Assembly (NCBI GenBank): GCA_023374045.1
Contig: CM041776.1
Span: forward strand, 145,021,296 to 145,085,295
From: Limonium bicolor
Taxonomy: Eukaryota; Streptophyta; Magnoliopsida; Caryophyllales; Plumbaginaceae
Length of the DNA: 64,000 nucleotides
Direction of reading: 5' to 3'
How positions within the stretch are numbered: position 1 is the stretch's first letter; the number at the start of each line of letters is the position of its first letter. The notes under the pieces were generated by a model that saw nothing but the letters and a program-made list of their open reading frames with translations, made no database searches and was not told the origin of the DNA. Of the stretch, positions 1 through 11,800 are shown piece after piece. Position numbers and translations under genes: made by a program.

Positions 1-448
1 CATGGCCCGGTAGCATGTGGGCTGCGGGATTACCATACCAGCAAAGGTGCTGAGCCCCTTGGGGGCCACCCTTTCTCTTCTTTTCCTATTTCAGGTACAG
101 AGAGCTGGAACCGTTCGAGGTAGGACGGGGTAGACACTGTACATGGGCAATCGTTTAAGTGTATATATACGTAGTAGTGTAGTAAGACCGAAATTGTTAT
201 CGGCATCAATTTATAAATACTCGGTATAGTTGAAAGGTGTATGTTGTTGTTGTTGTTAATGAAAAGGGATAATAATGTGTAGTTGCTCGGGAATTTAGCC
301 CATCAGACCGGTACAATGTATATGGATTAGCCTTGTTAGCCACGTGGGTGGCTAACGGCGTGTAACACCAACGAGTTAAGTAATGTGCTGAGGTTGTATT
401 TCCGCTGCAGTTTATTGTAAGTGTGTTAATGTTGGATGGGGTGTTACA
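1..448 (+). mobile_element. 3' tail of a plus-strand LTR (solo-LTR-C family)
   Basis: This is the last ~450 bp of an LTR entering from the left. It ends in GGGGTGTTACA at 448, the terminus shared by every LTR here. It carries the conserved order seen in the other tails: a hairpin CCAGCA...TGCTG plus GCCCC/GGGGGC (38-67), a pyrimidine-rich tract ending in CAG/GTAC (about 80-99), a GTTAGCCACGTGGGTGGCTAAC palindrome-like block (338-357) and TTCCGCTG (401-408). It is clearly related to the reverse complement of 39808-40250, so it belongs to the same family as solo LTR C. No primer site follows, so it is a 3' or solo LTR. Confidence 0.8.
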
Positions 449-2203
449 ATCCCTCTCCCCTCATTGGTTAACCACACCCAGATTATTTGTAACGCAGCAT
501 TATCTGTGTTTGGGCATTTCTACTCGCGATAATCGAACGCAGCCTTATCAGTCGAGACATTTTGACATACGAGTTTTAGTAACAAAGCTGACCGATTTAG
601 AGAAACCCATAACAAATAACTATAGAAATCAAGGGATGAACTGTCGGGGTTACTTGTTATTCGGAAATACCGGATTTAGTTAGTCATGGAGACTGACTTA
701 TAGTTTTATTACCATTTAGATCATACTTCAGACGAAGATGCTTGACGAGCTAGTGGTCTACACTGCGCATCCTAGGTCTTGGTGAACGGTATGTAAAGGG
801 GTTCCGGGTTGTCCTAAGGATTTCCTTGGGCTCGTATTTGGTTGATATCACTTGTGTGTTAAGTGTTTTGGATACGTGTATGTGATTATGTGTTACTGCA
901 TTAATTATTTATGCACGAGCGTCCTACGGGACTAACACTACGTCGACTATAGAGCGTCTTATATAAACATACATATACGTTATTGTGATAACATGACGGT
1001 TACTTGATATAATACCATAGTATTAATATTAAGTATATGACAACCTAAGTAAAATACTTAGGGACGAGTCACGACATTGTCGGTCTCTAGAGCATGGATC
1101 TCGTACATGAATATAACCTAGATTACTTCTAGGTATGCGTGAGACCCATTGGGCAGCTAATTAATAATTATATTCTCCATATGACTAAGAGCATATCTTA
1201 AACATTATGAGAGAGAGATGGTGTGAGTTGAGGTGAGGAATCCAGTGTAGTTTACGAACTACCTGGTTGCGCATTTGTGATCACTGAGGGGTTCCCGATC
1301 GGGTTCCGCTCTAGGTTTATACCCAACGAGCCCTATTTGGATCGTGGGTCAGGTGGCTACGGCCTTTATATGGACGCCTTATGAGGTAAAGTGAATAGTC
1401 AGGGGCCTCCGGACCTCTGGCGAGATGAGCACCTTTGTGTGTACGGGAGGACTACTGTCCATGGTGAGGATATCGGGTTGTCCTAACATGACGCCCAACT
1501 GATATTTAATTAACATTGTTTGGATGGGGCCTTGAAGGCCAAATTAAATTAACAAAGGATGGTGTTCGCTACGGCGTATATTCAGTATTATTATTCGATA
1601 TGTTCGATATACAATTGTTGTTTGTGATATTAAGTGAATGTTTGGATGGATGATTATGCATATTATGCATGTTTATTACAGTATCATTTATAACTGTAAA
1701 ATGGTGAAGCATGAAACCAATCTAATAATAAGATGGTTAAAATGACTAAGTGACCATTAGGGTCCAGGCCCGGCATACTCAGCGTTTATCGCTGATACTA
1801 CACTCATTATGCAGGTTGTTGATATTGTCGAAGCCGAAGTGCGGGAACAGGGTAGTTAGAGTCTACTTTAATTACCGCACATGGAGTATGTTTGTATAAC
1901 AATGTAGATGGTGAGTTGTATTATGGTACGGTTATGTATATTCGGGATTGGGTAGACGCTCACTTGTCGACGTTATGGTTTATGGACTTAGTATGATGTA
2001 TAGGAGTTATCTCGTTATCACAGTGGTTAGCAGTTTGTTTATGTTGGTTGTTGGATATAGTTTGGCTTTGTTACTCGCATGGGCGAGTAATGGCCGGTGA
2101 CACCCGAGTGAGTATTGTTGTTGTTATTATTTCTTCCGCTGTAAGACGTTTTATTTATTGCTACGAGAGAGATTATTATGTGTTTAAGGAGAGGGGTGTT
2201 ACA
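449..2203 (+). mobile_element. 3' part of a second plus-strand LTR (related to element B)
   Basis: This is a diverged LTR tail ending in GGGGTGTTACA at 2203. Blocks match the LTR of element B: the GGTTGCGCA..TGTGATCAC..GAGGGG region (about 1265-1290, compare 25590-25625), the CTCAGC..GCTGA hairpin with nearby GCAGGT (about 1775-1825), GTGACACCCG (2098) and TTCCGCTGTAAG (2133). The 1-448 LTR was probably inserted into it. No coding region was seen. The short open frames at 423-683 and 2048-2242 have no recognisable protein. Confidence 0.6.
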
Positions 2204-2321
2204 GTAACGACCTTAAACCTTTCACTACAAACCCTAAAATAGGTTTTCATTGTTTTAGCTTTCCTATGGTGGTATTTAAGATCTACGCTGACTAACATGT
2301 TCGGGTATATGTACGACTAAT

Positions 2322-2538
2322 CAGTGGCGGATCCAGAAATTTTGTTTAGGGGGGCTAAAATTTTTTTTGACACCCAGGAATTTTGTTTAGGGGGGGCTAA
2401 AAATTTTTTGACACTAAGTTTCTTTAAAACTTTATATTATGTTATACTTTTAAAAAAATTTATAAGGGTATTTGACAAATTTTCAAAATTTTTTTTGGGG
2501 GGTGGGGGGCCCCTAGCCCCTCTCGCCGCCCGCCCCTG
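2322..2538. mobile_element. hAT-like MITE, 217 bp
   Basis: The element starts CAGTGGCGGATCC and ends CGCCGCCCGCCCCTG, so its termini form an imperfect inverted repeat (CAGtGGCGGatcc against CAGGGGCGGgcgg). Flanking 8-mers CGACTAAT (2314-2321) and TGACTAAC (2539-2546) agree at 6 of 8 positions, consistent with an old 8-bp hAT target duplication. Inside are GGGGGGCTAAA-type repeats and a GGGGGGTGGGGGG run. CAGTGGCGGA termini are common on non-autonomous plant hAT elements. There is no transposase. An unrelated TIR family is possible. Confidence 0.5.
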
Positions 2539-3104
2539 TGACTAACAATCTTTTATTTATTAGTTTAAACTTTTATATACAAAAAATTGTTGCCATAGAC
2601 ACTAAGATATGTAAGCCATGTATACATAAATATGTATGCCATAGCTAAATAAAATATTGGCCACGATTGTATATCATTAATATTCCATTGCTTATATAAA
2701 AGGGTTTATGGTTTAGGGTCTTACAATAGTGGTTTTTATGGTTTGTGGTACAGGGTAATGTTGGTGTAGAGTAATCTTAAAAAAATCGTTTTTGAGGCTG
2801 GCTACTAAGCCTATAGTTTGTATTCTTTCGCCAACAACCTATGAGTGTATTTAGTAATTTTATAACTATAAATAACAACTTTATTAAAATATTATTATTA
2901 GTTATATGTGGCTATCAATTTTCATATATATGGTCAATATTATCCTATAAAAATAGCTAACATTTTTTTCTCTATATGACTGACATTAATACCTTTATGT
3001 TAATTGTCTTTAGCCTAACCACGCCGAGGTCCCGGGGATAATCAAACCTTTATCCAGGGGTCCTTACCTTATGTATGAATATCTGGTTTATTGAAAAAAA
3101 ATCG

Positions 3105-3436
3105 AACTCCCCTGACAAAACAAAACGATGTCGCTTGTTCTGTTTGTCAGCGCTACTACTACTATACTTCCCATCGTTGAGACTCGATAGCGTACGTTAG
3201 CAGTATCAGTTTGGCGTCGCGGTCTTTCCACTTTCCACCACGCTCCCTATCTCTCTCTCGCTCCTCTGAGTCCTCTCCCCCTTAATGCGCACTTGAACTC
3301 CGCTACAAACCACATAAAATTAATTACACTGAGAAAGAGACAGAGAGGAGATAGATAGGGAAAGCAGAAAGCCCGAAGAGTAGAGCGAGAGGGAGTGAAA
3401 ATGGGATGGTTAGCTCATGTTAACGAAAATTGATTG
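3105..3436 (+). promoter_or_regulatory. Possible promoter/5' UTR and first codons of a host gene, cut by the gap
   Basis: CT-rich sequence (3225-3285, CTCTCTCTCGCTCC) is followed by GA-rich sequence (3333-3397, GAAAGAGACAGAGAGGAG), then ATGGGATGG at 3401, 36 nt before the N gap. Reading from 3401 gives about ten residues and then a stop, unless a splice donor (CATGTTAAC or similar) is used. CT/GA-rich leaders are usual in plant 5' UTRs. No protein family can be named because the rest is in the gap. An imperfect inverted repeat CTGACAAAACAAAACG / CTTGTTCTGTTTGTCAG lies at 3112-3150. Confidence 0.25.
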
Positions 3437-3936
3437 NNNNNNNNNNNNNNNNNNNNNNNNNNNNNNNNNNNNNNNNNNNNNNNNNNNNNNNNNNNNNNNN
3501 NNNNNNNNNNNNNNNNNNNNNNNNNNNNNNNNNNNNNNNNNNNNNNNNNNNNNNNNNNNNNNNNNNNNNNNNNNNNNNNNNNNNNNNNNNNNNNNNNNNN
3601 NNNNNNNNNNNNNNNNNNNNNNNNNNNNNNNNNNNNNNNNNNNNNNNNNNNNNNNNNNNNNNNNNNNNNNNNNNNNNNNNNNNNNNNNNNNNNNNNNNNN
3701 NNNNNNNNNNNNNNNNNNNNNNNNNNNNNNNNNNNNNNNNNNNNNNNNNNNNNNNNNNNNNNNNNNNNNNNNNNNNNNNNNNNNNNNNNNNNNNNNNNNN
3801 NNNNNNNNNNNNNNNNNNNNNNNNNNNNNNNNNNNNNNNNNNNNNNNNNNNNNNNNNNNNNNNNNNNNNNNNNNNNNNNNNNNNNNNNNNNNNNNNNNNN
3901 NNNNNNNNNNNNNNNNNNNNNNNNNNNNNNNNNNNN
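3437..3936. other. Assembly gap, 500 N
   Basis: There are exactly 500 unknown bases, a conventional scaffold-gap size, so the true length is unknown. The left edge may be host DNA and the right edge is LTR-like, so the boundary between host DNA and the retrotransposon nest is probably lost here. Confidence 0.98.
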
Positions 3937-4276
3937 CTATGCAGCCTAGTAGGAGGTGTCACCATACTATTAGACCACACCTTGGTCCAATGAGAATAGG
4001 CTGCTGCCCCACCTCCCTTAGTCAGCCCATGTGTTATCTTTCTTATATTGAGCCATATTATGAACCAATCAGAAGCTAGCAAATGGAGCCTAAGGTGTCA
4101 CCACTTAAAAGTTTACTTAATCAAGGAGGAAATTGAAAAATATCAGCCCCTTGCCTATGTAAACCTGCATTTATACTCCATTCTCTTCATCCCACTCTTG
4201 TGTTCCTGCCTCCATTAAGAGAAAAAGAGAAGAAGAGAGCTTACCTTGCACCCCACTTCAGCCGAGAGCAAAAGAG
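3937..4276 (+). mobile_element. LTR fragment I, left part (outermost visible layer of the nest)
   Basis: This is non-coding sequence. The segment CTTACCTTGCACCCCACTTCAG..CCGAGAGC (about 4240-4270) resembles the LTR body at 38420-38460 (CTTACCTTCC...CTTCAGCCGTGAG), so it is probably part of a plus-strand LTR. It is interrupted at 4277 by element A and resumes at 18370, as the AAGAG target duplication shows. Its 5' end is lost in the gap. Confidence 0.45.
4272..4276. repeat. Target-site duplication of element A (AAGAG)
   Basis: AAGAG stands immediately left of the LTR at 4277 and is repeated at 18365-18369, immediately right of the other LTR. A 5-bp duplication is what Ty3/gypsy integrases leave. 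Confidence 0.9.
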
Positions 4277-4570
4277 TGTAACACCCCAACTCAATCCAAA
4301 TGTGGTCTCGCAACTTAACAGTATATATATACACATGTCACAGCGGAATTCTTTACAATCCAGGACCTTGCCACGGTCTGACTACAGAATATACCGAACA
4401 TTAGACTAACAACCTTAACCATTTACATAATCATCTTACAATCCACTCACAACCTATACATCTTACTAACTCAATTGCCATACGAGTGTACAGGCACAAC
4501 TCGTAGGTCATACTAAACCCTTAACAGCTGTATCCTCTTCTTACTCTTGCGACGACCGCTTCCTGATGTT

Positions 4571-4618
4571 CACCTGTGTAGTAAAAGAAGCCCCCGAGGG
4601 GTCAGCACGAATGCTGGT
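4571..4618 (-). promoter_or_regulatory. Conserved LTR hairpin plus CAG acceptor-like motif (copy in A, 3' LTR)
   Basis: On the minus strand: CCAGCATTCGTGCTGACC (stem CAGCA/TGCTG), then CCCCTCGGGGG (second stem), a T-rich tract, and ACTACACAGGTGAAC. The same order occurs in every LTR of the window although the sequences differ. It lies about 300-340 bp from the 3' end of the LTR. The role is unknown. R-region structure, polyadenylation control or splice acceptor are all possible. The twin copy is at 14049-14094. Confidence 0.5.
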
Positions 4619-4880
4619 ACGATCCTCTCATGGCCCCCAAGCTAACGTGGCTACGACGACTAATTGTCGATAGCATGGAGGTTGATTAGATGCACAACAT
4701 AATAGAAGGTGCAGTAACAACAACTCAGATATGAGCAATCAAAGTTCACACACAATGAACGTCTTAAATGCGTTCCCTTAATTAGAGAGTTAGTTATTTA
4801 ACTCTTTAAGTAATGTTCCCTCTTAAACTTAGTCCATCCTTAACTCACCTCAATCTTAGTTTTATCTTAATCTTAGAAAC

Positions 4881-5042
4881 AACCATCCTTTAATAAGGAG
4901 TGGAGGTGACTTACCTTAATCTGAATAATACAAACCATCCTTTAAAAGGAATGGTTGCAACTCATCTTAACCTCACCTTAAACTTAATCTTAACTTAATC
5001 TTAATCTTAACGATACAAATCATCCTTTAAAAAGGAATGATT
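4881..5042. repeat. Three tandem hairpins in element A LTR
   Basis: Three short inverted repeats lie in CTTAAT-rich DNA: 4881-4903 (CCATCCTT/AAGGAGTGG), 4933-4956 (AACCATCCTTT/AAAAGGAATGGTT) and 5018-5042 (AATCATCCTTT/AAAAGGAATGATT). The second and third differ by a paired change (ACCAT/ATGGT against ATCAT/ATGAT) that keeps the stem. The copy in the other LTR is at 14357-14518. Confidence 0.6.
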
Positions 5043-6030
5043 GTAACTTATCTTAATCTTAACTTAAGTATGCCAACCGTTCTCTCTTTGGGAACAGGTT
5101 AGCCCTTAGTTCGTTGTTTATTTTGTAGGCTTGGTTAACCCTAGCCAGCAGCAGGACACTTACTAGCAATAAACAACATTCTTAAATTGTTGGGGACGTA
5201 GGCTTGATCCCCCCACGCCATCTTAAAGCCACCTACCTTGGACTGGATGTCCAATGTAGCCAGCCGAGCGGTCAACCGACCCAAGGCTACTAGTCCGAGG
5301 ACTAGTCCTTAATCGGAAGTCGAATCTGCTATAGATACCGACCCCCTTTCCTCAGCATGCATGACCGAGATCGGTCCCGGGTTTCCTCACTCATGTTCCA
5401 GTTAGTAGTAGTCTCAAGACCATGTTTGTTGGTTAACCTCTTTCGGTTTATATCGTCCCTTATTAGGGGGCGTTTCCTTAGTCTCACTCAATTCCTTACT
5501 AAACATTTGTTAGTAAGTTCTCACGTATGTTGTGTTAGTTTTCAACAAACATCACACAACAATACAATATATATATACATTATGTTCCGGTTGCATGCTT
5601 TATCTTGTTTAGTGAGCACACAAAAACAAATAGCACACAAGCCGAGGGACACCTCGTTAGCAAGCAGGTCACAAGAAGAAACAACTGTACCGTTCACCGT
5701 TGGCCGTCAGTTGCTAATCTCTTCCGGAGTCCCATTCCAAGTCCTAAAACATTCATTCAGTTTTAGGTTGTTAATCACTTAACTCATTCAACTTACTTAG
5801 CTTGTTTAACTTACTTAATTTACTTACCTTACTTAACTCTAATGATCCCAATCTAACACTTCTTAAGTCTTACCACTTAATCTTACAACTTAACCTTACA
5901 CTTTTAAGTTTATATTTAACTTAACTTAATCTCTTAAGTTCTTAGGTCTCATCATTACTACCTACCAAAGGCATACCTTATTACCCTTTGCCATTTTTAG
6001 AATTCAAAATTCTTTTTTTTTCTAGTGTTA

Positions 6031-6314
6031 AGGGTCGACCGACCCACCGACCGACCCCACCCCTGGGTCGGTCCATTACAGAACTCACCTAACTCTTCCG
6101 TCTTTGAAACTCATCCACCGACCCAAAGCTAAACCGACCGACCCAAAACCCTCTGGGTCGGTCCTCTGCCGAGACATTTTCCTTCATTAAATCTTGCCCG
6201 ACCGACCCACCGACCGATCCATCCTTATGGTCGGTCTATTGCCGAGACATTTCTGCTGGGTTAGCAAGGTCCGACCGACCCAGAACTGGGTCGGACCCTG
6301 GGTCGGTCCACTAC
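6031..6314. repeat. GGTCGG inverted-repeat array (element A 3' LTR)
   Basis: Four to five units of about 60-75 bp, each with CCGACCGACCCA followed by TGGGTCGGTCC and then a CATTACAGA/CTGCCGAGACATT-type linker. Every unit can form a GC-rich hairpin. The array stands out in otherwise AT-rich DNA. The twin is at 15511-15793, and related arrays occur in LTR C (41530-41790) and E (46819-47215). Confidence 0.75.
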
Positions 6315-8860
6315 AGACCATCCTCTTAAATTGCCTCTTCAATTCCAAACTTTTCTACAAGTGTCCTAATAGGTCCCACATCACCTTGGCACCTTAAACC
6401 CACCTTATAACCTCCTTTAAATACCTTAAATCATCCATCAAAATCCACCTTAGTCATTATGCATCTTCCTTGTAATATGCCAACTTCTTATAATGTTTTT
6501 CACTAGGTTTCTAGGTGTTGGTTACACCTATTGTAACCTCTATGCCAAATGTTTCTCATCACCATCACATCATCTCCCAAGCTCTTTCACCATCTAAACT
6601 CTCTTTCGAGCATTTCACTAAGAGTTCCTCACAAGCTTAAGCTTCCATACACCAACACCTTATTTCCTTCCTAGTTGTTTACCAACATTTGTCTAAGTTC
6701 TAAATAATACAATTACATTCTCTTGATTCCTAAATCCTCCAGGTAATGCCTAAGTCATTACCACTCATTACAACACCTTATCTTACTCCTTTCATCAAGA
6801 CAACCCCAAAGACTTCCTAGTACTTCCTTAGTCATTATATTCCCTTGGAACATATCTTCATCACCTTAAGCATCATACCTCTCCTTAAACTTATGCTCAA
6901 GTCTTATATTCCTCATCTCATGATTTTGGTGAGCTCAAAACACTCACCATTCCTATAACTCCTCCTAGACCTCTAGGTCATTCTAAACCTCAAGAACTCC
7001 TTAGTTAACTAATCTCCACTCAATTCCTCATAATGATTCCTAGTAAATCCTAGGTCATTTTAGTTCACCACCATCGCCTAAACACTTATTTTCTACTCAA
7101 ATTTTGCCATAGCACCCTCTAGCATTATAGCATGCCCAAACACATTATTTTTCTCACACAATAACCTCACACACACAAGTCCTTTCTCATCACAATTCCT
7201 CATCCAAATCAACTTATTCATATCATACTCAATATTTGCAATAATCTAAATTGCATAGCACTAAGGCTCTTAAATGACATGGCTCTTAGGCCCTTAAATG
7301 ACTTAAACTTAAACACTGAATTTCCCCATATAAAAGCTTTCAACCTGCAAATACACCCATCAATCTCATAGTAATTATAATGCTCTTAAAATCCACCTTA
7401 AACTTATATTACTAACCCATTCTCATTAGCTCCTTAATCACAAGTTCATAAGCTTGTTTAAGTTCTTTTCCTTAGGTTACATAACCCATACACAATGTAA
7501 GCTCTAAGCCACATTGGTATTTATCTAAAACTCATTCCTAATCTTAAACCACCATTAGGTAAGCATTTTACCTTGTTTTCCTCAAGCTTATCTCAATCTC
7601 CTCCTTGACCTTCTTCTTGAATGAATATCGGCCACCACTCAAACTTCTCTTGCCAATGTTCTAATCAATAACCAATGACTCATGAGCACTAACACAATAC
7701 ACTAACCTTAAGGAATAAAAACCTAGGTTAGAAATGTGTTCTAAGGCATAAAAGTGGATGATTACCTTTGAAGTCTCAATGTAGACTTTGGCATTGAATG
7801 AAATAGGACATCCACTAGTCCTTGGTGAATAATCAAGCTAGAACAAGGCATAAAAACAAGGCCCCATGAGTAGAAATTTTCGGCCATGTACAAGAGATGA
7901 TGGAAACATGGTTTTTCTTACATTTTCTTTACCTTAAGAGAATGGAGAAGCCAATGAGCTCTTCAAACTTGATTTTCCTCCATCAATGGAGTTTCTCATG
8001 GCACCAAAATGGAGCTTTGAAGATTTGAAAAGATAGAAAGATAGGTCTTGACCTAACTAAGACAAATATGCAATTTGTTTTGGATTTGGCGCTGGAGTTG
8101 CATTTGGCAAGTGATTGAAGATGGAGAACCATGGAGGAGCAACACTCTCGGTTTTGGAACAGAGAGAAGAAGAAGAAACCGTGGGTGAAAGAGAGAATGG
8201 AGGAAAGAGAAGAAAAGGTAGCTAATATAAGGTATTTTGCTTTATTAAAGCAAATAGTAACTTCTTTACTTATCTCTTCTTTTCCTTTCCATTTGGTGAC
8301 TCATGTGGTGACTCCCCACATAAAACCGGCCACCCCATTAATATAAGGCTAACATGGTCTTTGTTGACCAATTATTGACTTATATTGATTAAAAACCGAA
8401 CTAGTCACTAAATAGTTACTATTCACTAAAGCACATAATCGGGAAATTTTTGATTTCCCATTGATTTAGACCTCCTAATGTGATACTAATTAGTACACAT
8501 GTTGATTAAAGAGTAATGATGGACATTTAGCCACTCAAAACTCAATTCCAACAATTTCTCAAAATGTGCTTTAAGACTTCTTAAAGCACATTTTGTGTTT
8601 TAACTTGTTTTCAAGCTTGGTTTTCTTTGCTAATTGATTTAAAATGACCATTAGAATATTACTAAGGTCTTTATCATGATATTTGGGTACTCACCCAAGT
8701 CTCTCCAAGCTTAGAGCACGTTTTTTGCCCTGATTGCCTTTAAGGCACTTTCTTATGTTTTCCTTGGTTTAAATTGTCCACCAATCTTTCTAAGGCATAT
8801 TTTAGCCTTACTACATCATGATTTGATGTTTACTTAGCACTTAGGTTTGTGGGTATTTCA

Positions 8861-8878
8861 TCTACCCCCCTTAAAAGG
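8861..8878 (-). other. Element A polypurine tract
   Basis: On the minus strand CCTTTTAAGGGGGGTAGA directly abuts the 3' LTR start (TGAAATACCC). This is the expected second-strand primer. It matches the tract of element D (GGGGGGTAGA). Confidence 0.85.
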
Positions 8879-11800
8879 ACTTTGTCCCCAAAGTTCCCAT
8901 GCATCTTTTCTTTTTAGAATACATGTCTTACTCATTCCTTAGATCATATAGATATACTTATGTATACTTAATCTCATTGGATCCTTAAGTCCACCATATG
9001 CTTATTCTTAAATATCACACAACATGCTTAAGCATGTGTAGCACTCAAAATTCCTTTTGTCTTCCTTTTTGATGATTAAAACATTCACATAACTTCCAAC
9101 GTATTCTCCCATGTCACCGGTCCTAGACAATGGCTCATTCGTCCTCGTCACCATGGGCTAGAATAACACACGCCTGCTCTCCCCATGTCCACCGGTCCGA
9201 AGACAAGGCTCGTGCGTCCTCGACTTCATGGGCGAGACTCAGTAAAAAGGTAATCCTTTTTACGAGGTCATGTGAGGAATAATTCCCTAATTAAATACAA
9301 GCAACTCCAATTTCATTTTATCCTAAGGCCTCTATCCTTAGTGTGATTTACTTGTGACCACTGGTAGGGAGTTTCAGAATAATCCTACCCTGATGTGATC
9401 AGCATCAGTGTAGAACCATCCTTCCACTCCAATTTGTGTTCGTGTTTCCCTTGATCCCTTAGAAATCAAGTTCCACCTCCCACGTCATTTTCAAACATCA
9501 GTTAATTCACTAATGTCCAATTTTCTATCTTTTTAGTTCTTCTAATCATAATCAATACATCTCCAAAGTGTGGACTAAGTCCATCAAACATTCTCAGTTC
9601 ATCTCTTAGTAACTACCTCCAGACTTAATTCCTACTAAATTCCATCAGTCTCATACCACATACCATTACTATATCCTTCCTCATGCTCATATCAAATAAT
9701 ATCTCATAGTGTTTCTCATATTGACTTATACCTCATATATATCCTTATTCCTTAAGTCTCCTTAATCCTCTCCTTAATTCCTCTTCGTAATTCCTTTAAC
9801 TTGTACTCACACCGGAGTTAACAAGATAGGTACTTAATATGTATGGTATTCCACATCTTCTGTGTGCAATAACCATGATTTATCTTAAAATGTTTGTAAA
9901 ACATATTCTTAAATTATTTTTGGATGCACACCTAGTTATGTACTCAGTACACAAAACTACGCTAAGCAAGGTTTTCGCTCTACCCCCCTTAAAATGGATT
10001 ACGCCCACGTAATCAACATTGTATCATCCTTGAACATAAGTTCAAGATGTCTAATTCTTACCAAGCATTCTAGCTTCCATGTCATCTATCTTACTTATAA
10101 TTCGATCAAAATGACTTAATCTCTGTATCGAGGATTCTTAACGGTACTTATACCGTTTCCTTAACTTAGTTTGGTCTAATCTCAAAGTAGTGATCTAGCT
10201 TTTGCTGCGCCACTCTGATGTTCTTAGGCTTAACTGCCTCACTTAGCTTTGATAGCATTGTATATCCTTCCGCATTCTACTGTTTAGGAGTATTAGTCTC
10301 TCAAGGACAAGTGTTATATTTATATATACACGGCCCTTAATGAGTTTAACTCGTCTATCCATTCTTCTTGAAGATCTTACGCTCCTAATCTTAGTGTTTC
10401 CTGAATGTCTAAATTGTTCTCCCCAACCGCCTTTGGTCTGAGGATGATTCTTAGCCTGAACTACTGTTTAGGGTGCTTTTGCACTTTACAGTCTAATCTT
10501 ACTCATCTTAGACATGTCCTATGTCTATCTTAACAATCCGTGCTTCTCGCCTTCATAGTCCTTAATTATCTGTCTCTGATTCCTTGCGTTACGTGGGTCA
10601 ACTGAAAATTTTTCTCTTCAAACTGTTGTGTAGTAGCTGCTCTTGTCTGATCTTGCTGTCGTTTCCGTGGTACGGAGTCGACTACTTCCCGTGTTCCTTA
10701 CACCACTCGTCTACATGCATGGGGTACCTTATGGTACATTACTACTTACCCAACTTACTCATAAATGAGCGTGTCAGGCTGCAAACCCCTGTGGGGTGCA
10801 GTCGTCCCACGTCTCGTTTTAGTAAAACTCATGGTGGTCCGTCACACGTTGCTATTGCTAATTATGAAGTATTCTGTTGTCGATCTCCTCGTTCATCGTT
10901 CCATGATAACATTTATTGTTCTTCTTGAAGTTAATCAAGGGAAGTCCGTTTACTGTGTTCTTGGGTATTTATGCTCTAGCTCTTTCCTGTATTCTGTATT
11001 GATTCGGTCACTTAATATCTGAGGTCTCTTTCCATAGAGCCTCCTATCTTGTTTCTCATATTGCTTCTATTAGGAAAGCACCTCCAGTTCCTTAAGGAAT
11101 GGGTAGTGTGCTTCCTGCGAAATCTCACCTAACCAGGTCCAGACTACTGGCATCAATGCACAGCTCGTCTACCATCTTATTTTCTTACTTATGCTGGTCT
11201 TAACTCATAAATCTAATTGCCTCAGTGTCATTATTTGACGGCTTATACATAACGGTCGCCTTACCGCGCACCATGACTTAATTCACTTATCTAACTATTG
11301 TACTCACGACCACTACTACCGTGGTAGTAGGCCTTTACCATGTTGCCCATTAATGGTGCAACCTCTTACTCACTTATTCTAATGTCTTAACTTATACTCA
11401 ATCCCTTCTTGGTGTAAACACACTGGGGGTTCTCTCATTCCGGTGTATGGCGGTTGCCGTACGGTGTTGTAAAATAGTTGGCTCTTGATATGAAGGTGTT
11501 ATCTACCATGTAGTTTAACTGGTTACTGAAGAAGTCATCCACTGATTCACAAGCTCTTCTGAGCATTGCTTAATTGACGTGCCATAACGTGCAGTCACAA
11601 TGTTTATCTCTGACAATCATTAATTCTTACATCCCGGGTGTTGGATATGAGGTCTATTCTGCAACCTACCTTATTACTCAAGTGTATCTGGTATGTTCTA
11701 AAGTAATCTCAAGGTTCATGGTTTCCATTTTCTAAATAAAGTGTATTTTATCTCTAATATGTGAAAGCCCTTTTTAGGGGTTCATTCCCACTCATGGCCT

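Larger units (their letters stand above)
2204..3436. other. Host intergenic DNA between the LTRs and the assembly gap
   Basis: This is AT-rich sequence without LTR signatures, apart from the MITE at 2322-2538. Positions 2560-3000 hold only AT-rich, unclassified sequence. From about 3100 the base composition changes to a mixed, pyrimidine- then purine-rich pattern typical of a plant gene promoter and 5' UTR. This is the only stretch in the window that I would call ordinary host DNA. Confidence 0.5.
4277..8860 (-). repeat. Element A 3' LTR (4.58 kb)
   Basis: On the minus strand it begins TGAAATACCC at 8860 and ends GGGGTGTTACA at 4277. Inside, in plus coordinates, are the conserved hairpin/acceptor block (4571-4618), CTTAA-rich low-complexity DNA with three tandem hairpins (4790-5064), the GGTCGG inverted-repeat array (6031-6314) and CTTAAG/ATTCCT-rich non-coding sequence. 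Open frames such as 5357-5782 and 8131-8346 show no protein family, and their reading frames are not kept between the two LTR copies. Confidence 0.92.

Noticed and set aside
3417..4082. Open frames running through the N gap
   Set aside because: They exist only because N runs contain no stops.
5357..5782. 141-codon frame in element A LTR
   Set aside because: It lies in LTR DNA, and the twin LTR copy (about 14830-15250) breaks the frame with small indels. There is no domain.
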